Below are positions 46,401 to 58,854 of a stretch of DNA of 64,000 nt, piece by piece (the first letter of the stretch is position 1; every line of letters starts with the position of its first letter). Below the pieces are notes generated by a model, which made no database searches, had not been told where the DNA came from, and saw only the letters and a list, made by a program, of their open reading frames with translations. Both the position numbers and the translations under genes were made by a program. The stretch is from Ptychodera flava (Eukaryota; Hemichordata; Enteropneusta; Ptychoderidae), in the NCBI RefSeq assembly GCF_041260155.1, contig NC_091932.1:5789501-5853500 (forward strand), given 5' to 3'.

Positions 46401-49144
46401 ACTATCAGTACTTTTACTGGTTATTCACTACCACAGCCATTAAACAGTTCATCAAATACTCTTCGTATTGAGATGATCACCGATAATACGGGCAATGATC
46501 TTGGATTTGTACTGCAGTATGAGGGTAAGAATACAATATATTTCAAAATACAAAATGATTACCGATAGGGTGACATTGCATTCTTATTGGACTTGATTTG
46601 CTTTTCTTCTCTATGGTTCGACTTAATATGCATCCATAAACACATTGAAACCTCTTGTATACACTCTAATTAATCTATATAAGGATTACCAGCTTTCAAG
46701 TAGCAATTATGCTTTAGAAACAGACGTTAAAAATTGCACACATTCTACCAACAGTCGATGAGATTACTGTGAGTACACCTGTACAACAGTCGACGCAAAT
46801 GACCTCAGACACTACCAAAGTAACAAGTATGGCAATGACTCCTGGTCGACAATCGCCTTCAGCTGTCACCTTAACTGCTTGGAGGACCAATGAAATGACA
46901 TTGCTCACAGATCCTGCGACTGAAATGTTGACTAGTAAGAAAACGATGGGCGAAACGACGACAAAGATGGTCACGATTTCAACAACAAGCACGTCACTGT
47001 TATCGACGGAGGCTGACAGAAAATCTTCGGCGACAGGATTCGGTACATCGCCGACACATCATGAGTCGACTGGGAAAGATACGACCACGCGTTACCTGGC
47101 AACTACCAGTGGATACACACGTATGCTGACAGAAAACAACACACAACGGAAACAACAAGACTGTAAGTATTAAACACGATTTATGGCTTTTAAATATTTG
47201 ACTTTTATAGTCAGTTCAAAATAATAAGGGTAAATTTAAGAACAGAAATCGAAAATGTAACAATTTATGTCTAAAAGTATTTTCAAAATTTCATTTTAAG
47301 ACACATATTTCTTGTTCTTTTCCAGACATATTTGCATACATAATTGTCGCTGTCGTCGCTATGGTCCTTCTTCTCTTCATTCTATTGGTTGTATTGTACA
47401 GACGAAAATTACAAAGGTGATGAATCAGTATTTTTAGGCTACATCCACTGTTTTCAACAGTTTTACACAATTTACAACAATCGTTATGGCAATGTTAGGA
47501 AAACATTGAGTTGGAATAATAAATTTTCATCCAAAGGAACATTTAAATAGAAATATCTATATTCTCATTGGAATGAGTTAATTTATGCACATATCTTCAG
47601 AGAGTCGGGTTACAGATTTATTTCTGCATCATTTACCCTCTCAACGTGTAATATTACGATGATATTGATGAACAACAAAGAAAGAGTAGAGAGGCATTCT
47701 AGTTAAAGGGAAGGGAAGGGATCGTCGAAATTACACCTGAACGACTTTCTTGTTACAAACGTATTTCATTCACGATATCTAGATACATCACGTCAACAAA
47801 GCTACATTAAATTTACGATGTACATTATGACGAATACATGTATGTTTTAACTTTTATCAATCCCAACAACTTGCATACAGTGTTTAAATCGGTCGTATGG
47901 GTCCTGTACGACCTTTGAGCGCAGTTCCGGCGATCCCCTTTTTTAAGTGATGTTAGGCCATTCGTTGGTCATTTCGGGTCGTTTATGGGTTTTGTTACTT
48001 TCATCTTACAATGCTTGTTGAAGGACATGTATTGTTTAGGTGACCTTATCGAAGCAATGCTATCGGTAGCATGCAGGCATCATTGAAAAAATAACAATCG
48101 TTAATACATCCGCAATTATAGTATAAGAGATCCTTGATAGGAGTTTTAGGGGATACGGTGCCCACTTAAACATCCTGTGAACAGCGACACGTCCCGCTAA
48201 AACAGTAGATTCACGTACAGCAAACACTATAGGGTTACGAAGAGTGATATCGGTCATAAGTAGAATGAGTGCTGCATGCTACTGCTGCTGCTGCTAATAT
48301 TTGCACATAGAAAAATTATTCAATTCGGATGGATGATTCATGATCGTGACATACATTTACTTGTTTCAGGAAAAAAGAAGAGGAACGCACAGAATATACA
48401 CTTACAACAGTTCATGACAATCAAAACAGTAACTCCCTCGGAGTCGAAAACTACGATGGTATGATCTCGACACAGGCTGAATCTATAAATGGCGGAAATT
48501 TGTATGTTGGCGATTTTGACGACAGTGTTCAACATGCGGGTTCTTATATTGTGAATCCAGTGACCCTATCTGGAGACTATGACGTACTTGGTCCTGCCGA
48601 CGGTCAGCAGGATGACACACGACTGTCGAAAGATCAGCCCTCTAATTTCGCTAACGATCCAGGCTACGCCAAGACATCAAACTACAAAGAAAGTTCGACA
48701 GAAAGTGGTAACGAGGAAATGAAAGCAGACCCTGGGGATACTACACGTGTATATGCAGAAGTCAACAAAAAGAAAGACCTCACACAAAAACTTGACGACG
48801 AGGAGTTGAGTAATGCACAGCAAGGCCGACGTGACTTCTCATCTGAAGCGGAAAGATCTAACGCAGAGAGAGATCTCGAATCCAGTGAATCGGAGAATCA
48901 CAACGATGCAACGAACGACGTCGATGTACCAGCTGTGCCAGTTAGAAGTCAACTGCGTCTCGAAGATGACGACCCTCAACACGTTTACGCGACCGTGGAC
49001 AAATCGGAGAAGAACAAAGCAAGCAAGAATGAGGGTTATGTCGACGGCAACTCTGTCGACGGCACACGAATCATACGTGACGGCCAATCTGGTGAAGGTA
49101 CTGTGGATAACATCATATACGAGTCAGCCGGTAGCAATGCATGA
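42032..49144 (+). CDS. Receptor copy D: SRCR-WSC-CUB-mucin stalk-TM-long tail, intact
   Basis: Eight exons join in frame: 42032-42107, 42699-42845, 43462-43650, 45426-45767, 46192-46524, 46755-47162, 47326-47416, 48370-49144. All have GT donors and AG acceptors; introns 1-6 are phase 1 and the last is phase 2. The total is 2361 nt, giving a predicted 786 residues. Order: signal peptide 1-25, SRCR about 26-137, WSC-like 138-251, CUB 252-362, Ser/Thr-rich stalk 363-498, TM about 500-522, cytoplasmic tail 529-786. SRCR, WSC and CUB are extracellular ligand-binding modules (protein, glycan or microbial surface). I infer a type I surface receptor, perhaps immune or adhesion-related. It is the only intact member here. 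I know no named gene with this exact order and give no symbol. Exact start and splice sites need transcript support. Confidence 0.85.
42699..43650 (+). CDS. Copy D exons 2-3: SRCR domain
   Basis: Exons 42699-42845 and 43462-43650. The first half shows the family hallmark VEIRLVNGNTPFEGRVEVR, then W..MC and ARAACKQLG; the second half ends GTGVTCY. Eight cysteines are present over about 112 residues. The intron splits the domain directly after the QLG block. The first exon is phase 1-1 and can be skipped without a frame change. Confidence 0.85.
43389..43461. repeat. (CT)n at the SRCR exon 3 acceptor, copy D
   Basis: About 35 CT units serve as the polypyrimidine tract of the third exon of copy D and end in CAG at 43459-43461. 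Confidence 0.95.
45426..45767 (+). CDS. Copy D exon 4: WSC-like domain
   Basis: Order FLGRYKEDN, CIKECRDQGKTIAVLPSADECYCGDD, and the end CGGDWQLDVYN match the WSC pattern (YxGCYxD, CxxxC, ExxCxCG, C-G-G-x-W-x-L-x-V-Y-N). The family cysteine after the first glycine is replaced by Arg (GRY for GCY), leaving six cysteines instead of the usual eight. WSC domains are putative carbohydrate-binding modules. B and C lack two residues near the exon start (PDF for PEKDF). Confidence 0.8.
46192..46524 (+). CDS. Copy D exon 5: CUB domain
   Basis: One 111-residue exon with GACGGDYTDSSGYIYSPNFP, then NYTNEQSCTWTITV, the acidic LQDNDMVIVKDG and the terminal FVLQYE. Only the first disulphide pair is kept; the usual second pair is absent (FTGY where many CUB domains have a CG). 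The DNDMVIV...DG residues suit calcium-type CUB ligand sites, but this is inference. Confidence 0.85.
46755..47162 (+). CDS. Copy D exon 6: Ser/Thr-rich stalk
   Basis: About 136 residues dominated by Thr and Ser (for example MGETTTKMVTISTTSTSL), without cysteines until the exon end. It is likely O-glycosylated and extends the binding domains from the membrane. Failure to splice at its donor would end the protein within a few residues and give a secreted form. Confidence 0.75.
47326..47416 (+). CDS. Copy D exon 7: transmembrane helix
   Basis: The exon is 91 nt, the same length and phases as in copy A. It encodes IFAYIIVAVVAMVLLLFILL followed by VVLYRRKLQ, a helix with a basic stop-transfer. 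The acceptor ttttccag|AC is present; copies B and C have lost it. Confidence 0.85.
48370..49144 (+). CDS. Copy D exon 8: long acidic cytoplasmic tail
   Basis: The acceptor is ttgtttcag; the stop TGA is at 49142-49144. The tail has about 258 residues, rich in Asp, Glu, Ser and Asn. Tyrosines lie in short contexts such as TEYTLTT, GNLYVGDF, GDYDVLGP, TRVYAEVNK, QHVYATVDK and DNIIYESA. VYAEV and VYATV are YxxV-type SH2-ligand candidates, but the -2 residues (Arg, His) do not meet the strict inhibitory-motif consensus. There is no ITAM-like spacing as in the A and C tails, so D probably signals through different adaptors. Confidence 0.8.
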
Positions 49145-50605
49145 ATTACTACTGAGAAGACTGTGCGAGATATTTATCAAGGAGATTCCATGCTGTATGA
49201 CTTAGCTAATTTGACTTGAAAATTAACTCCGGTATTCATTTCTATTTTGGTTCATACACATAATATGAAAGCCGCAATTTTTCGTTTTGGATAGGGATCT
49301 AATTTATTTAAAGTACAAAAATGACAGAATTTATCATCTCAGAACCCTTTTTCGTTACGATGGCATGTGTATTCAGGGATATTTTGTTTTGCTAAATTAA
49401 TTGAGGTGGAAGTTTTAATTTTTATTGTAATTTTATAAATTCAAAATTGTTATTTGGCAATAGCTATACAACTTAAAGACAAAATTTAAAACTTCATTCC
49501 TCCAGTGCAATCGCCTTTCAAACCCAGTGTGCTAACATTATGAAAGTCATTTCAAATAACTTAAGATGTTGTTGGTATCATGTGATCCGTTCTGGTTTAA
49601 ACTCTCAAATTCGTAAGCTGTCGAGATTTGTTATTCGACATTATAGTATTGAAAGCATGTCTGTGGGAGATCATATTTCTTTGTGTATAACCGACTAGAA
49701 TTTCTCTCACATTATTTTTTGTCACAATCCTATTCGTAATCTCATCGCGGAAGTTAAAAAGCGTAGTTCATTGGCTTTGGGGAAATGGATCAAGAGTCTA
49801 TTCAGTTATTAGTTTTATTTTTATGCTTATATTGGTGAATGCGATAATACTTTGAAAACAACAACATAGAAACTACTTTAGAATCGGGGTAAAAATTGAA
49901 ATCTTTGCCGATGAATCCATGTCACGTTCATAATATAAACTGAACATTTGTAACTTCGGTAAATACGGTAATTAATTTTATGATTTCGTTTGTGTCTACT
50001 TCGCTACGTCCTTCGCTACGTCACTCAGTTACGCTGTCTATCAGAGAACGCTGTAGACTAATGTGTGCGATGTCAACGTATACAATTTCCTTTCAAAACT
50101 GTGCCAGTGTGCGAGACAGAAAGTGAAGCAACCAAATATAACATTCAAAAACGATAATGAAGCCTTGGCCACCAAAATCTGAAACTACAGCTCGCAAGCT
50201 GTGAAATTTCTTCATTCGGCGCCGAAATGTATAAGATGCTTATAAGCAAAGATAAGAAACGGAGTAGAGAAAAGAAGAGCACCGGTTAATACTCTTTGAC
50301 AACGTGAAAGAACCCTTTGATATTTTTGTTTTAGTTCTTTGGCAATGTCGTATTGACATTTATGTTATCGCAATATCTGTTTTGACGTCATCCATAATAC
50401 CGTTACCATCGTACGGTAACATACAAGTAATTTTTTTTTAATGTTGCATGTTTTTCTTTTCCGATACTCTTTATCATCAACAACACATTATTCTTATAAA
50501 ATTTCGTTTGGGGCGAGGCTTGACCTATATAAATGATTAATGTTTGCTGATTATTCCTGTGCAAAGATGAGAAAGTCTCTGAAATTCTGAGATTGTGATT
50601 GATTT

Positions 50606-50611
50606 AATAAA
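50606..50611 (+). terminator. Candidate polyadenylation signal of copy D
   Basis: AATAAA about 1.46 kb after the stop codon; the intervening 49145-50605 shows no ORF or repeat that I recognise and would be the 3' UTR. Confidence 0.4.
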
Positions 50612-50733
50612 GAATGGATAGAAACAGCTGTCATTTGGTCTGTCTGTGACAGGGCCAGTTATTTTAGAAAATCACCAAACCACAGCCACAAGAATAAATG
50701 AAAAAAAATTAATTGTGAGCGATAGACCTTAAA

Positions 50734-50734
<1 letters not shown>

Positions 50735-50785
<51 letters not shown>
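50735..50785. repeat. (GA)n microsatellite
   Basis: About 25 GA units shortly after the putative polyadenylation site of copy D. Confidence 0.95.
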
Positions 50786-50789
<4 letters not shown>

Positions 50790-53700
50790 TGAACATCATG
50801 TATTATCATAACTTTTCTCGAGTTTCGAATCCGCACGGGACAAGTTGGCGTGAATTTTCGTAGAGTTCGAAAATGTTTTGTCGTTCACAATTGCCAGTCA
50901 GTTCTGTTTAGTTTATACTGACTTGTCTGGTTGGTTAACCTTGCTTGTCTCTCAACCTTGTTAATCGCCCAACACCTCGCTTGACAAACAAATACTACAC
51001 TTTGACAACGCAAAGTACGTGTTACCTAGCTCACCAAAGATATCTCAAGGGGAACTCTAGAAAATCAGAGTGAAAAATCATGAAAGTTGTCAAAAAACTA
51101 TATAGTTAATAAATCACACTCGAGCATTACAACGAAAATTATTCGACCAGAACTCAATGACAACTGAAGACGCTAACGTTTTCACCCCAAAATTACCTTT
51201 CACCCTTTCAGAACGTAACCTTTCACCCTGTTTCAACAGGTGGAAATTCGCGTTTCGGGCCATCAATTTCACAATATGGTACATGGACAACGAGGCCAAG
51301 ACAGGACCACCTCGTATATTTTACTCCACATCGTAAGAGAGCAGCTGAAGATGATTAATGATAGACTACGGAAGGCAAACAACCACAGCACACACTCAGG
51401 TTTAGAGCATTAATAAATAAAACGCAATTGGATAGAAATATCAGACATTAATGATGTCATAAAAAGAAGCAAAGTACACCGCCGATGAAGGTGTAATTTT
51501 AATGAGGAGCCCAAGGATACAGAACACCATATGTGGATAGTACGTGTTGCTGACCTTGGTCATTATAGCTCTCTGAAGGTCAACCCATGCATTGACTTAT
51601 GTTATTGTGTCAGACTTTTGCCAAAGCGATGTCAACAGACTATATCTACGACATAACAACGTGGAATTTTGTTTCAGTTTGATCTTGCGAATGGGTGGCT
51701 GGTTTGTCATACACGGAGCGATTGGCCAAATTTACCTTAACAACACCATTTGAAAGTTTCTATGGTTAGATTACTGACTTGTCTGCAATCGCGAGATAAG
51801 TGGTCCATTCTGAACAACCAACCCTCAACACAGCATTCCAACCGAATTATGTGAAGTGGAAGTCGTTAAAAGCACACCCACTTTTTAGACACTTCATTTT
51901 ATATTACCTCCGAAAAATAAATGTGGAACTGAAACTTTAAGTGTTATTTATGTCGCATAAGAGTTAAACGCATTGTTTTTCAATGACTTTCTGCCCAGTA
52001 TTTACACATAGACACCCAAACTTTTCACTGTTACTTTCTGCTGGTACTGATAAGCAGCCTTGAAACTCAACGATGTTTAAAAACATCTTGGTTCTTGAGG
52101 AATGTGATATATTCAGCTATCTACTTGACATTTTCGACGTTGCGATATTGAGCATTGCTGGTGTTCCCCCATGTAATCAGGATTGATATGACCATAACAG
52201 AAACTGGATGCATGTATACTGGTAATGTTTAAAGTTGCACGTAATCGAATATTGACTAACGAAGAACAACAAAAGACGTGACGTTTTGTCTGCGGAATAA
52301 ATCGATCTTGGCTCCATAGATATCTGCAATTTTACTGTTTGGTCATGTATAACTTAGTCAACTCATTATTCATGGGCAGTCATGGGGACAACACGCACAG
52401 TTTTCATGTAAAATCGCGTTTTCCTTAACGACCTGTGTCAACAAGGTTGTGCATCCTTTGTTCAACGAGTTGGAACAATTGTTTTTTATGGTTCGCTGAA
52501 CTAGACCTGCTCCTACTAATAGCTTACAGGTGAAATGTTGCCTATGGGTTGCTGTCCGCCACTTCCCATCTGAAAGTGACGTATTCACAAGCAGACAATT
52601 CGAAGTGTTCTCAAATTTCGCTTCCATTTTGTGTAAATTGAGTGTATTAAGTGCAAAAAATGTTTTTCGGTAACATACCCCTGAAAATTAAGGTGGATAG
52701 TAGGAGGAAATTACGTTTCATTTTTAGTTTTGTTAATTGCCACCCATAGAGTACTGTAAATTTAGAGAATTTACTTCAACTTTTTCGAAAATGCGAAAAA
52801 ATGTCTAGGGTCAGTTGGGTTACCGGATACACACATATTGTTTATTTGGCCGAGGTTGAGTAGCTGGCATCATGAACGCTGCCTGTTAATTTTGTTTGAC
52901 GACGAAAATATGGCGACCATATCAAAGTATTGATCTGTACTATTACCACTATACGAGTGATATGGATCACTGTAGATCTATTTGTGTCTCGTTCTGTCTG
53001 ATACTTAAAGCAACATGAAAGCTTAACTTCATTAGCGTGACTAATGAGTACAAATCCTGTAAAACCCTTGTTAACTCTAAAAAACCTAATTTTCTCTTGG
53101 TTGTATAACGTTTTTCATTTCAGGCAACTAATGGCGATAGAAAGTAATCGTTATTTACTGAGATAACAAGGGTCTGATGTCTTGAAAAAATACCTGCTTG
53201 CGAACTGCCATATGACGATACGATATTATATGCAGTGAAAACATCACCGGATGGTGACCGAAGGGGGCGCTACTTTGATTTTTTGATCTGTAAAATTGTT
53301 CAATTTGAAAGTTAGGGAAGAGTTAAACTCGCCACATTTCATACACGAATTAAGGGATAATCACTCACAATTTGCGTCCATTCCTTCAGAAGATTTGATA
53401 AATGGTAAGTCTTATACAATGAACCATCTTTCCTTCTAGAATGATAGCTTTCATATTCCAAGTTCGAGTAAGTCTTCATTCCTATATGTATATTTACCCA
53501 ATGTTATTGAGGACATATGTTCAAATTTTTAATCAAAACTATGGAAAACTTTTACTATAATTGATAATACGATGATTTTCCTGCAGGAATTATAAAATGA
53601 AGGATCACACGGAAGTGGTCGGTCAAGCTAATTTTTTGTCTTTGCTTGATTGCCTTAGTTGATGAAATATGGTTGAAAACTGGATCATACTCGAACTTAA

Positions 53701-55800
53701 TTCAGTGTTTTTAGTAACTGCTATCGAGAGGCGCATATGTTTTAAATACTTGATATTGTTCTAAATGAAGGAAAGTTGTAAAATTAGAAAATGATGTGCT
53801 TGAAAATTACATATTTGTTCGAGTCCTTTCGAACGTATTACTCTATACGTAGACTCAACAACAAAGACCCTTCAACTCCTTCCTAATAATAACTGTGCGT
53901 TTTACTCGAAGAAAAAAAACCGTTTGTTTTCTGCTTCTATCACTGAAGAAGACATATCCACAGTGCGTTGTAATCACACACTCTTCTGGTAAGACTGTGC
54001 ATGCCTTACATGCAAAACAGAACTTGTTTCTATCGTCGTTCTCTCAACACATCGATCGTCTCATTATGTATGATTTAGAGGTATAATACATCAATGTGTC
54101 ATATGTGAACGTAGAATGCTATAAGGTATTCGGAAACAGATCACAAATGAATTTTATTTTAGACCCTCCAACAGTCATAAGAGAGCCGAAACAACATCGA
54201 CGTTCTGTACAGAGACTTTCCTGCTGTTTTCTGCACGTTAAAAGGGCATCAAGTGTCACGCATGAGCACCAGTCCTTGAGACAGGCGACCCAGACACAGG
54301 TTAAGCGAGTCCCGTTGCCCTGCATGCTGAGTTTTATCTGCTTGTCCGGTTTCGACAATATATTCCAATATTTTCATTTCCGGACGTTTGTTCAAAGTCA
54401 GACCTTGGTAGGTCGTGCCAGATCAGCCTGCTTTCCGTAGGTTACAAGCCCATGAGGGTGGTAAACAGACCAGGGAAGCTAAAATGTTACCGTCTAATTT
54501 CAGCATATACACGACAGACACTGCAAGATATGAGGGCGCTAGTATCGGCTCGTGACTGACGTTGAATTCAGATAACTAGACCTATTGCAAAGACTATAAA
54601 CTGCCCGAAAAACAAACATTCCGAAAATCATGTTCATCGGTTACACTCCACTTCAACAGACTATAGGGTATGTCAGCATTTATATTTATTGCCCCCTGTC
54701 AGGAGTTTACAGTTTAGGTTAACATGTCACGATAATTTATGGAAGACAGAGTATACCTTGCGAGGTCACCTTAACATATTTTAACGAAAACGGTAAAATT
54801 TCCATTTGTTTTTTAGATCATTATTTTCAAAATGCGTTTATCTTTACAGAGATTTTAAATTTATCTCTCTTTCTTTCCATTGATCTTTCAAAATATACTC
54901 TGAGGTTTACCAACCAAAACCGGATTTCAAATTATTTCTTGTCATATCGAAATATAGAGGGCGTAAATTAACGCATGTGCAGTCTCGAAACAACAAGGCG
55001 AACAGTGCTTTTGGGGGTCTTCAGGTCATAGTTTGTGCAAGGTATTTAACCTGTAGATTATCTCAAAGAAAATGTGTCACGGGTCGTGTTAAGGAGTTTT
55101 TTGTGTATATTCTACGCCTAAACGGACGGGAAAACCATTCCGTGACAATATTTGTTGTCGCAAAAACTAGCTGTGACTTCTGGTGAGATTCCAATATGAC
55201 TTTCTGATTGTAATACTGTTTGTCGTTCTACTCCAAAAATCATCTCGAAATCCCCAGCGTTCAAGTTAACACAGTCTGTGTGTGAATAATGTCAAATATA
55301 ATCATAAACAACTAAACTAATCCTGACAAGGATTCATTTGTCAACAATTACCCTGCAGGGCAATGGGTTGTGTTTGCAAGTCTAATACTGTGTATTTAAA
55401 CATACAGGCATAGAGAAGCTATAGTGAACTTTTTTCTCGGATTAAATAATGAAAAAGGTCACAGCTATTCCCACTTGAACGATAAGAATATGATGTTCAA
55501 ATGGCCATAAAGATACCAACTCCGATATGTATGGATGTGATTCAGAGGCAGATAACAGCTACTGGCGACAGTTCCTATATTTGATCAGTTTTCGGAATAA
55601 CCTTTCACCATGATACTATCTCACATATTAATATTGCCCTGAGACCGAATACATTCGGAATACATGTCATTTATTCGAGCAAGATCTTTCCATGCTTGTG
55701 ACTTTTCCGAGTGGGTAAATATTTGAGGAAAATTCTCTTTCAGGTCAATTGAATGTTGTCCTGACATTCTCATTGAACTTATGATTTTGGTGTTTTTGTC
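50790..55800. other. No gene seen
   Basis: About 5 kb of AT-rich sequence between copy D and the transporter remnant. Open frames such as 52370-52627 (minus) and 54096-54440 (plus) match no family known to me and have no splice or codon support. No tRNA, CRISPR or long repeat is visible. Confidence 0.5.
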
Positions 55801-55810
55801 TTGCACACGG

Positions 55811-58611
55811 TCATATGTTTTCTTCTATCGCTGGTGATGACACACTACTGTTTTCCTTGTTCCGCTTTCTGAAGATGATTGGGTCCGAGACGAATATCAT
55901 CGATCCAGCGAGAAGTAGGAGAGCACCATAGAAATAAAACGAGTTATTGTAGTCGCCTGTGACGTCAAATATATAACCTGTAGAGGTAAAACGTTGAGAA
56001 TCCGGAACTTAATTGGCAATCGTGCATTCATTCACAACAGAGCCTGAATTATATGTTCTAGATACTGAATGATGACGTATGCTTAATTTCTTTGTATCCT
56101 TTTAGTCTAATTATTGTTTCAAGTTTACTGCATCCCTGTCCTTGTTGGCATTGGTTCATTAACGAAGACGTGACGGAATGGAATTTTTAAATGAATACTA
56201 GCATTCTTTATCAACGTTGTCTCATGTCGCCGCTATTTAGGTTAATCAAGGAAAGATGTGTCGCGAAACCAATATTGGTTGTGTGCAAATAATATTATCT
56301 GCTGTTGGGCCTGGCAATCTCAAAGATTGTTATTTACATTAAAGCACAACACTTTTTATTCGATAATTCACTATATTGTAACTTTCAAGAAGGCTTTCAA
56401 CCATAGTACATACTGTAATTGGACAGTTTACCTCCGCACCAAGGTCCAATTAGCGCACCCACTGTAGTAAGTAACATGGAAAGACCATAGGAGGCTGTAA
56501 TCATCTCTGGTCCGACTAAATCCTTCATTACCGTTGACCCTATGTATCCAATGGCAAGTCCCAACACCATCGCCATACAAATATTATAAGAGCGACGGAT
56601 ATTTAATGAAGAGTGTGAATCCACACAAATCCAAGATATTTGCCAAAGCGCGACAAGAGCAAAATTTTGCTTCTTTTACACCTTGGCGCTTATTTTCCTC
56701 GTCTTCGGCAACGACTTCGACGATTGGCGGCCTGAATAATGCAGCGGAAATGCCCATCTGGGCGTTGATCTTAGAATACACGATGAAGGCACCCATTCAG
56801 TCGTAGTAATCTATCAACATTTGCATTAAAGGCGACAGCACCAACGCTCCAGTACCAGATCCAACTAATGTCAGCGCGTTGGCAAGGGCGTATTTCTTCT
56901 TCACATAAAATGGTACGATCCCGATATAAGCAGTAGTCGCCAGACCGTAACCAAAACCTTCAATATTAGAAGAAGATGTGAGAAATTATAATAAATATGC
57001 ATTCCCACATAGCAAGAACGAGTTTAAGAGGCGATTGTCATATTTCAGACACACTGTCAAATGAACGTATACGGATGACGAGTTTTTGAGTCAATATGTA
57101 CAATAACGGCCGGGTAGATTTTGAACATATCGTTTGTACATAACGGGAAATAACCATTTTTGTGAGAAAATACATTGCAGGACTCTTAAAGTCTTGGAGC
57201 CTAGTCTTAGAGGTTACAAGTTTTAAATAATGTCAACTCACCAACAAGAATTCCAAAACTTAAGTACAAGAAGTCCACGCAAATGCGCTTAAAAGAATCC
57301 TAGAGAAGATGTCGCTGTTCCAATTCCGGCTGTCAAACGGAAACTAATTTTATTGACACATGCAGTTGCTAGCGGTCCTATAGTCAAAAGGAAATGTAGC
57401 AGATTATACTCATTACTGTACGTTTACATGTATAGATGTAACGAGTGATCGAAGCTATATTGAGATAATTGCACGACTATAAAAGATAAATGTTAAATAT
57501 TTCCTTTTTTTGTCACAGTATGTCTTCAATCATAGCACGAAACCTGGTGATTAGTTTTCAATGAATATTGTTCACCTCATGCATAATCCAGTACTCGTTC
57601 TAGCCGTAATATTTTGGCTATGTGCCCTAATGGAAAAAATACGCTGAAATAAAAAGTACACAGAGTCTCAACAAATGCGATAGTCCATGCCACAGATAAC
57701 AAAAGCTGTTTCGAAACACAGAAGTTGTTCCTATGCTTCGCTTACGAACAATGTTGAAGATGAATTCCATTTCATAATACTGTTTTTTATATATAGATAT
57801 TTATGATGGCAACTTTTATCACAAAAGCTGAAACTGTCAAGGGTAATAACTGGCGCATGTCATCCTGAGAATAATTTAATGACAATGAAGTCGTGAGGCA
57901 GTGTTATCAATCTTAGATAATCGAAATTTTAAAGTTGGTTTTTATATACTTTTGACACTGTAGAGTCAAAGAGCGCCTGGGCATCTTATTAAGTAATTTC
58001 TTTTTGACGTCAACATGACAAGAAAAGAGATCTAGAAAGGATAACTGTAACCATGTTTCTTCATTTAAGTGTTTTCATACTCATTTCTTCATAAAATTCT
58101 AACACTACAGTCTACAGTACAATCTTGCTGAGGCCCATAAATATCTCATCTCCTTTCAAGCTTAAATTGTCGTGCTAAACCTGTCCCCATCAATCAATAT
58201 ACATACTGTACTTACACACTGCTCGACTCATATGGACAACACTATGAGTAAATACTAAAATGCATATTTAAGAGATTTTCGAACTTTGAACCCTCAGCGC
58301 AACTACGGTGAAAAATTCTAAGAGCGATGGCACTAGCTTTGAGCCACTTCAAACTATAGGCTTATGTGTGTACTAAACTTACCCAAAAAACAAAAACATC
58401 TGCAGTGACAATATCCATGATATACTGACTGATGAGGCTTGAAAGTGTTCTTGTATTGAACGAAGAATAGACCTATTGCAACAGAAGTACCAAACCCAAA
58501 CAAACAACATATATGGCTACCGAGGACCACAAGCCAACCATAAATACCCCCGTCTTGGACTCGTCCTGCTCTTCTCGTATGGTTCGAAGGGTCTCCGTTC
58601 ATGTTGAGCAC
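55811..58611 (-). pseudogene. SLC16/monocarboxylate-transporter-like gene, decayed
   Basis: Minus-strand exons in order: 58611-58383, 57377-57242, 56957-56432, 55977-55811, with plausible GT/AG borders. The first encodes DGGIYGWLVVLGSHICCLFG, the MCT amino-terminal signature. The third has GFGYGLATTAYIGIVPFYVK, KKKYALANALTLVGSGTG and GPWCGG. The last has YIFDVTGDYNNSFYFYGALL, the final helix, then a short tail ending ENI. Lesions: a one-base shift near 58445 before ASSVSISW, another in exon 2 before RICVDFLYL, a TGA in place of the Trp after LIDYYD in exon 3, and an internal deletion plus frame change that removes most of helices 7-9. Relatives carry monocarboxylates or related substrates across membranes; this copy cannot make a full 12-helix protein. 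Confidence 0.8.
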
Positions 58612-58777
58612 AAGATTTTTGTACTTTATCCCTCCTTCACTGCTATGCTGTGGACTATTACAATGATTGGACTTTAGCCCAAGCTACAAACATAGCTATA
58701 AATTATGGTTGCCACGTGACGTGGAGAGTCACCATGGGTACAGTGGCAGATATATCCTGTTGTGAATATTTGTTGCG

Positions 58778-58780
<3 letters not shown>

Positions 58781-58854
<74 letters not shown>
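58781..58854. repeat. (TA)n microsatellite 1
   Basis: AT dinucleotide run with one register slip, ending in the left arm of the 36-bp inverted repeat. Confidence 0.95.

Noticed and set aside
48813..49205. 130-codon frame overlapping the D tail exon
   Set aside because: It is a shadow of the tail coding sequence in another frame.
52370..52627. 85-codon Cys-rich minus-strand frame
   Set aside because: The cysteine spacing does not match any domain I know and there is no supporting exon structure.
54096..54440. 114-codon plus-strand frame
   Set aside because: No recognisable motif, no splice partners and an overlapping antisense frame; probably chance.
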